Assembly: GCA_947462335.1 (NCBI GenBank)
Contig: OX381710.1
Location: 64,537,303-64,601,302, forward strand
DNA length: 64,000 bases
Origin: Harmothoe impar
Taxonomy: Eukaryota; Annelida; Polychaeta; Phyllodocida; Polynoidae
Direction of reading: 5' to 3'
Positions 63,552 to 64,000 of this stretch are shown here, one piece after another; the stretch's first letter is position 1, and each line of letters begins with the position of its first letter. The notes beneath the pieces were generated by a model. It was given only the letters and a program-made list of their open reading frames with translations. It searched no databases and had not been told where the DNA came from. A program made the position numbers and the translations under genes.

Positions 63552-64000
63552 ATGGCTCAAGCTATTCCACTTTCAAGCTCGCCTTCACCGCCCGGTGCGC
63601 CTGAAAAAAAGTTAATGCGGCTTGACGACGTGAGACGCGGCGCGAGGCAGCAGACCGATGATGGGGAGACCCGACAGGTAGGACAGCGGCGGTTAGCCTA
63701 TAGCGACGCCTTGCTTCGTCAACTAGGTAAAGAGTTGAGCGGCTGTTGGAGAGAGTTGGGCAGTAGCTTAAAAGTCAGCGCCGCCCGTATGGATGCTCTA
63801 GTAGAGCGCAGTGTCAAGACACCGGAGGAGCTGTGTACGGCGATGTTCCGAGTGTGGTGGGGTGAAACCCCGCATCGTCATAGATGGGGCGAGCTCGGTC
63901 GCGTCTTCACCCGCATAAGACGCATGGAACTGTTGGCTCAGTGGATGGCCCTTCTCCACAGACAGGGGTTGGATTTCGAAAACCCCGACTCGCGCGCGAT
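63552..64000 (+). CDS. Death-domain-like protein, 3' truncated by window end
   Basis: An ATG in strong context (gacgagATGG) opens a frame with no stop to the window edge (149 codons seen). In-frame stops at 63444 and 63453 bound it upstream. Residues 1-50 are Pro/Ser then Arg-rich. Residues about 51-137 follow the Death-domain pattern: LLRQLGKELSGCWRELG (helices 1-2 with the conserved W66), SLKVSAARMDALVERS (helices 2-3), PEELCTAMFRVWWG (helix 4 with the mL..W motif), then RWGELGRVFTRI and MELLAQWM (helices 5-6). Death folds assemble apoptosis and innate-immunity complexes by homotypic contacts. Divergently placed next to a replicative polymerase and ssDNA-binding protein, it may be a captured host gene that interferes with or mimics host signalling. 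The C-terminal part is unseen, so other domains may follow. Confidence 0.65.
   Translation, partial: MAQAIPLSSSPSPPGAPEKKLMRLDDVRRGARQQTDDGETRQVGQRRLAYSDALLRQLGKELSGCWRELGSSLKVSAARMDALVERSVKTPEELCTAMFRVWWGETPHRHRWGELGRVFTRIRRMELLAQWMALLHRQGLDFENPDSRA

Noticed and set aside
63352..63615. His/Arg- and Thr/Ala-rich frames before the Death-fold ORF
   Set aside because: They are translations of a trinucleotide-type low-complexity tract and stop just after it.

Overview
This is an animal nuclear genome window with no prokaryotic gene organisation. It has introns with consensus donor and acceptor sites, a single-exon seven-transmembrane receptor, tRNA-derived SINE heads, many MITE and fold-back elements, several Ty3/gypsy-type LTR insertions, long microsatellites, and poly-C-rich dispersed repeats. 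Frequent taggcct and accggta strings and the mix of elements suggest a marine invertebrate, perhaps an echinoderm or other non-vertebrate deuterostome. The species call is a weak inference.

Layout. 1-799: left flank with a possible exon edge. 800-9976: LTR-internal-LTR-internal-LTR array of a non-autonomous, gag-only LTR element (unit 3,789 bp) flanked by one 4-bp duplication. 9977-13253: repeats, a CRE-rich block and two weak first-exon candidates. 13254-18492: apparently intact Ty3/gypsy element (gypsy-1) with identical 164-bp LTRs and one gag-pol ORF. 18493-26449: fold-backs, MITEs and a decayed unknown coding fragment. 26450-35331: a GC-rich Ty3/gypsy element (gypsy-2, 8.77 kb) inserted in a (TA)n tract. 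It has a textbook -1 frameshift signal, a broken pol and an Arg/Ser-rich zinc-binding-like third ORF. 35332-39250: a TIR element and an RT relic. 39251-40204: rhodopsin-like GPCR gene on the minus strand. 40205-50290: solo LTRs, fold-backs, a tRNA-Arg-like SINE and a frameshifted gag with a DIRS-like cysteine/histidine cluster. 50299-53843: a small host gene (TATA box, signal-peptide exon, phase-compatible second exon) whose intron holds repeats. 53844-56524: MITEs and an array of E-box/ETS/CRE-like sites.

56525-64000 is the most unusual part. It reads like a piece of an integrated DNA virus or giant self-replicating transposon. On the minus strand, a protein with PC4-like ssDNA-binding character is followed by a 1,375-aa protein-primed-type family B DNA polymerase. 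The polymerase carries zinc fingers, an OTU-like Asp/Cys/His box and a Vsr-like nuclease insert. A divergent + strand ORF encoding a Death-fold protein runs off the right edge. Together they suggest a replication module (polymerase plus ssDNA-binding protein) beside a host-cell-death-modulating gene, as in Polinton/adintovirus-like agents. No capsid gene, integrase or element terminus is visible, so the lineage is unresolved.

The LTR insertions show a common pattern of 4-bp AT-rich target duplications (ATAC once, ATAT three times).
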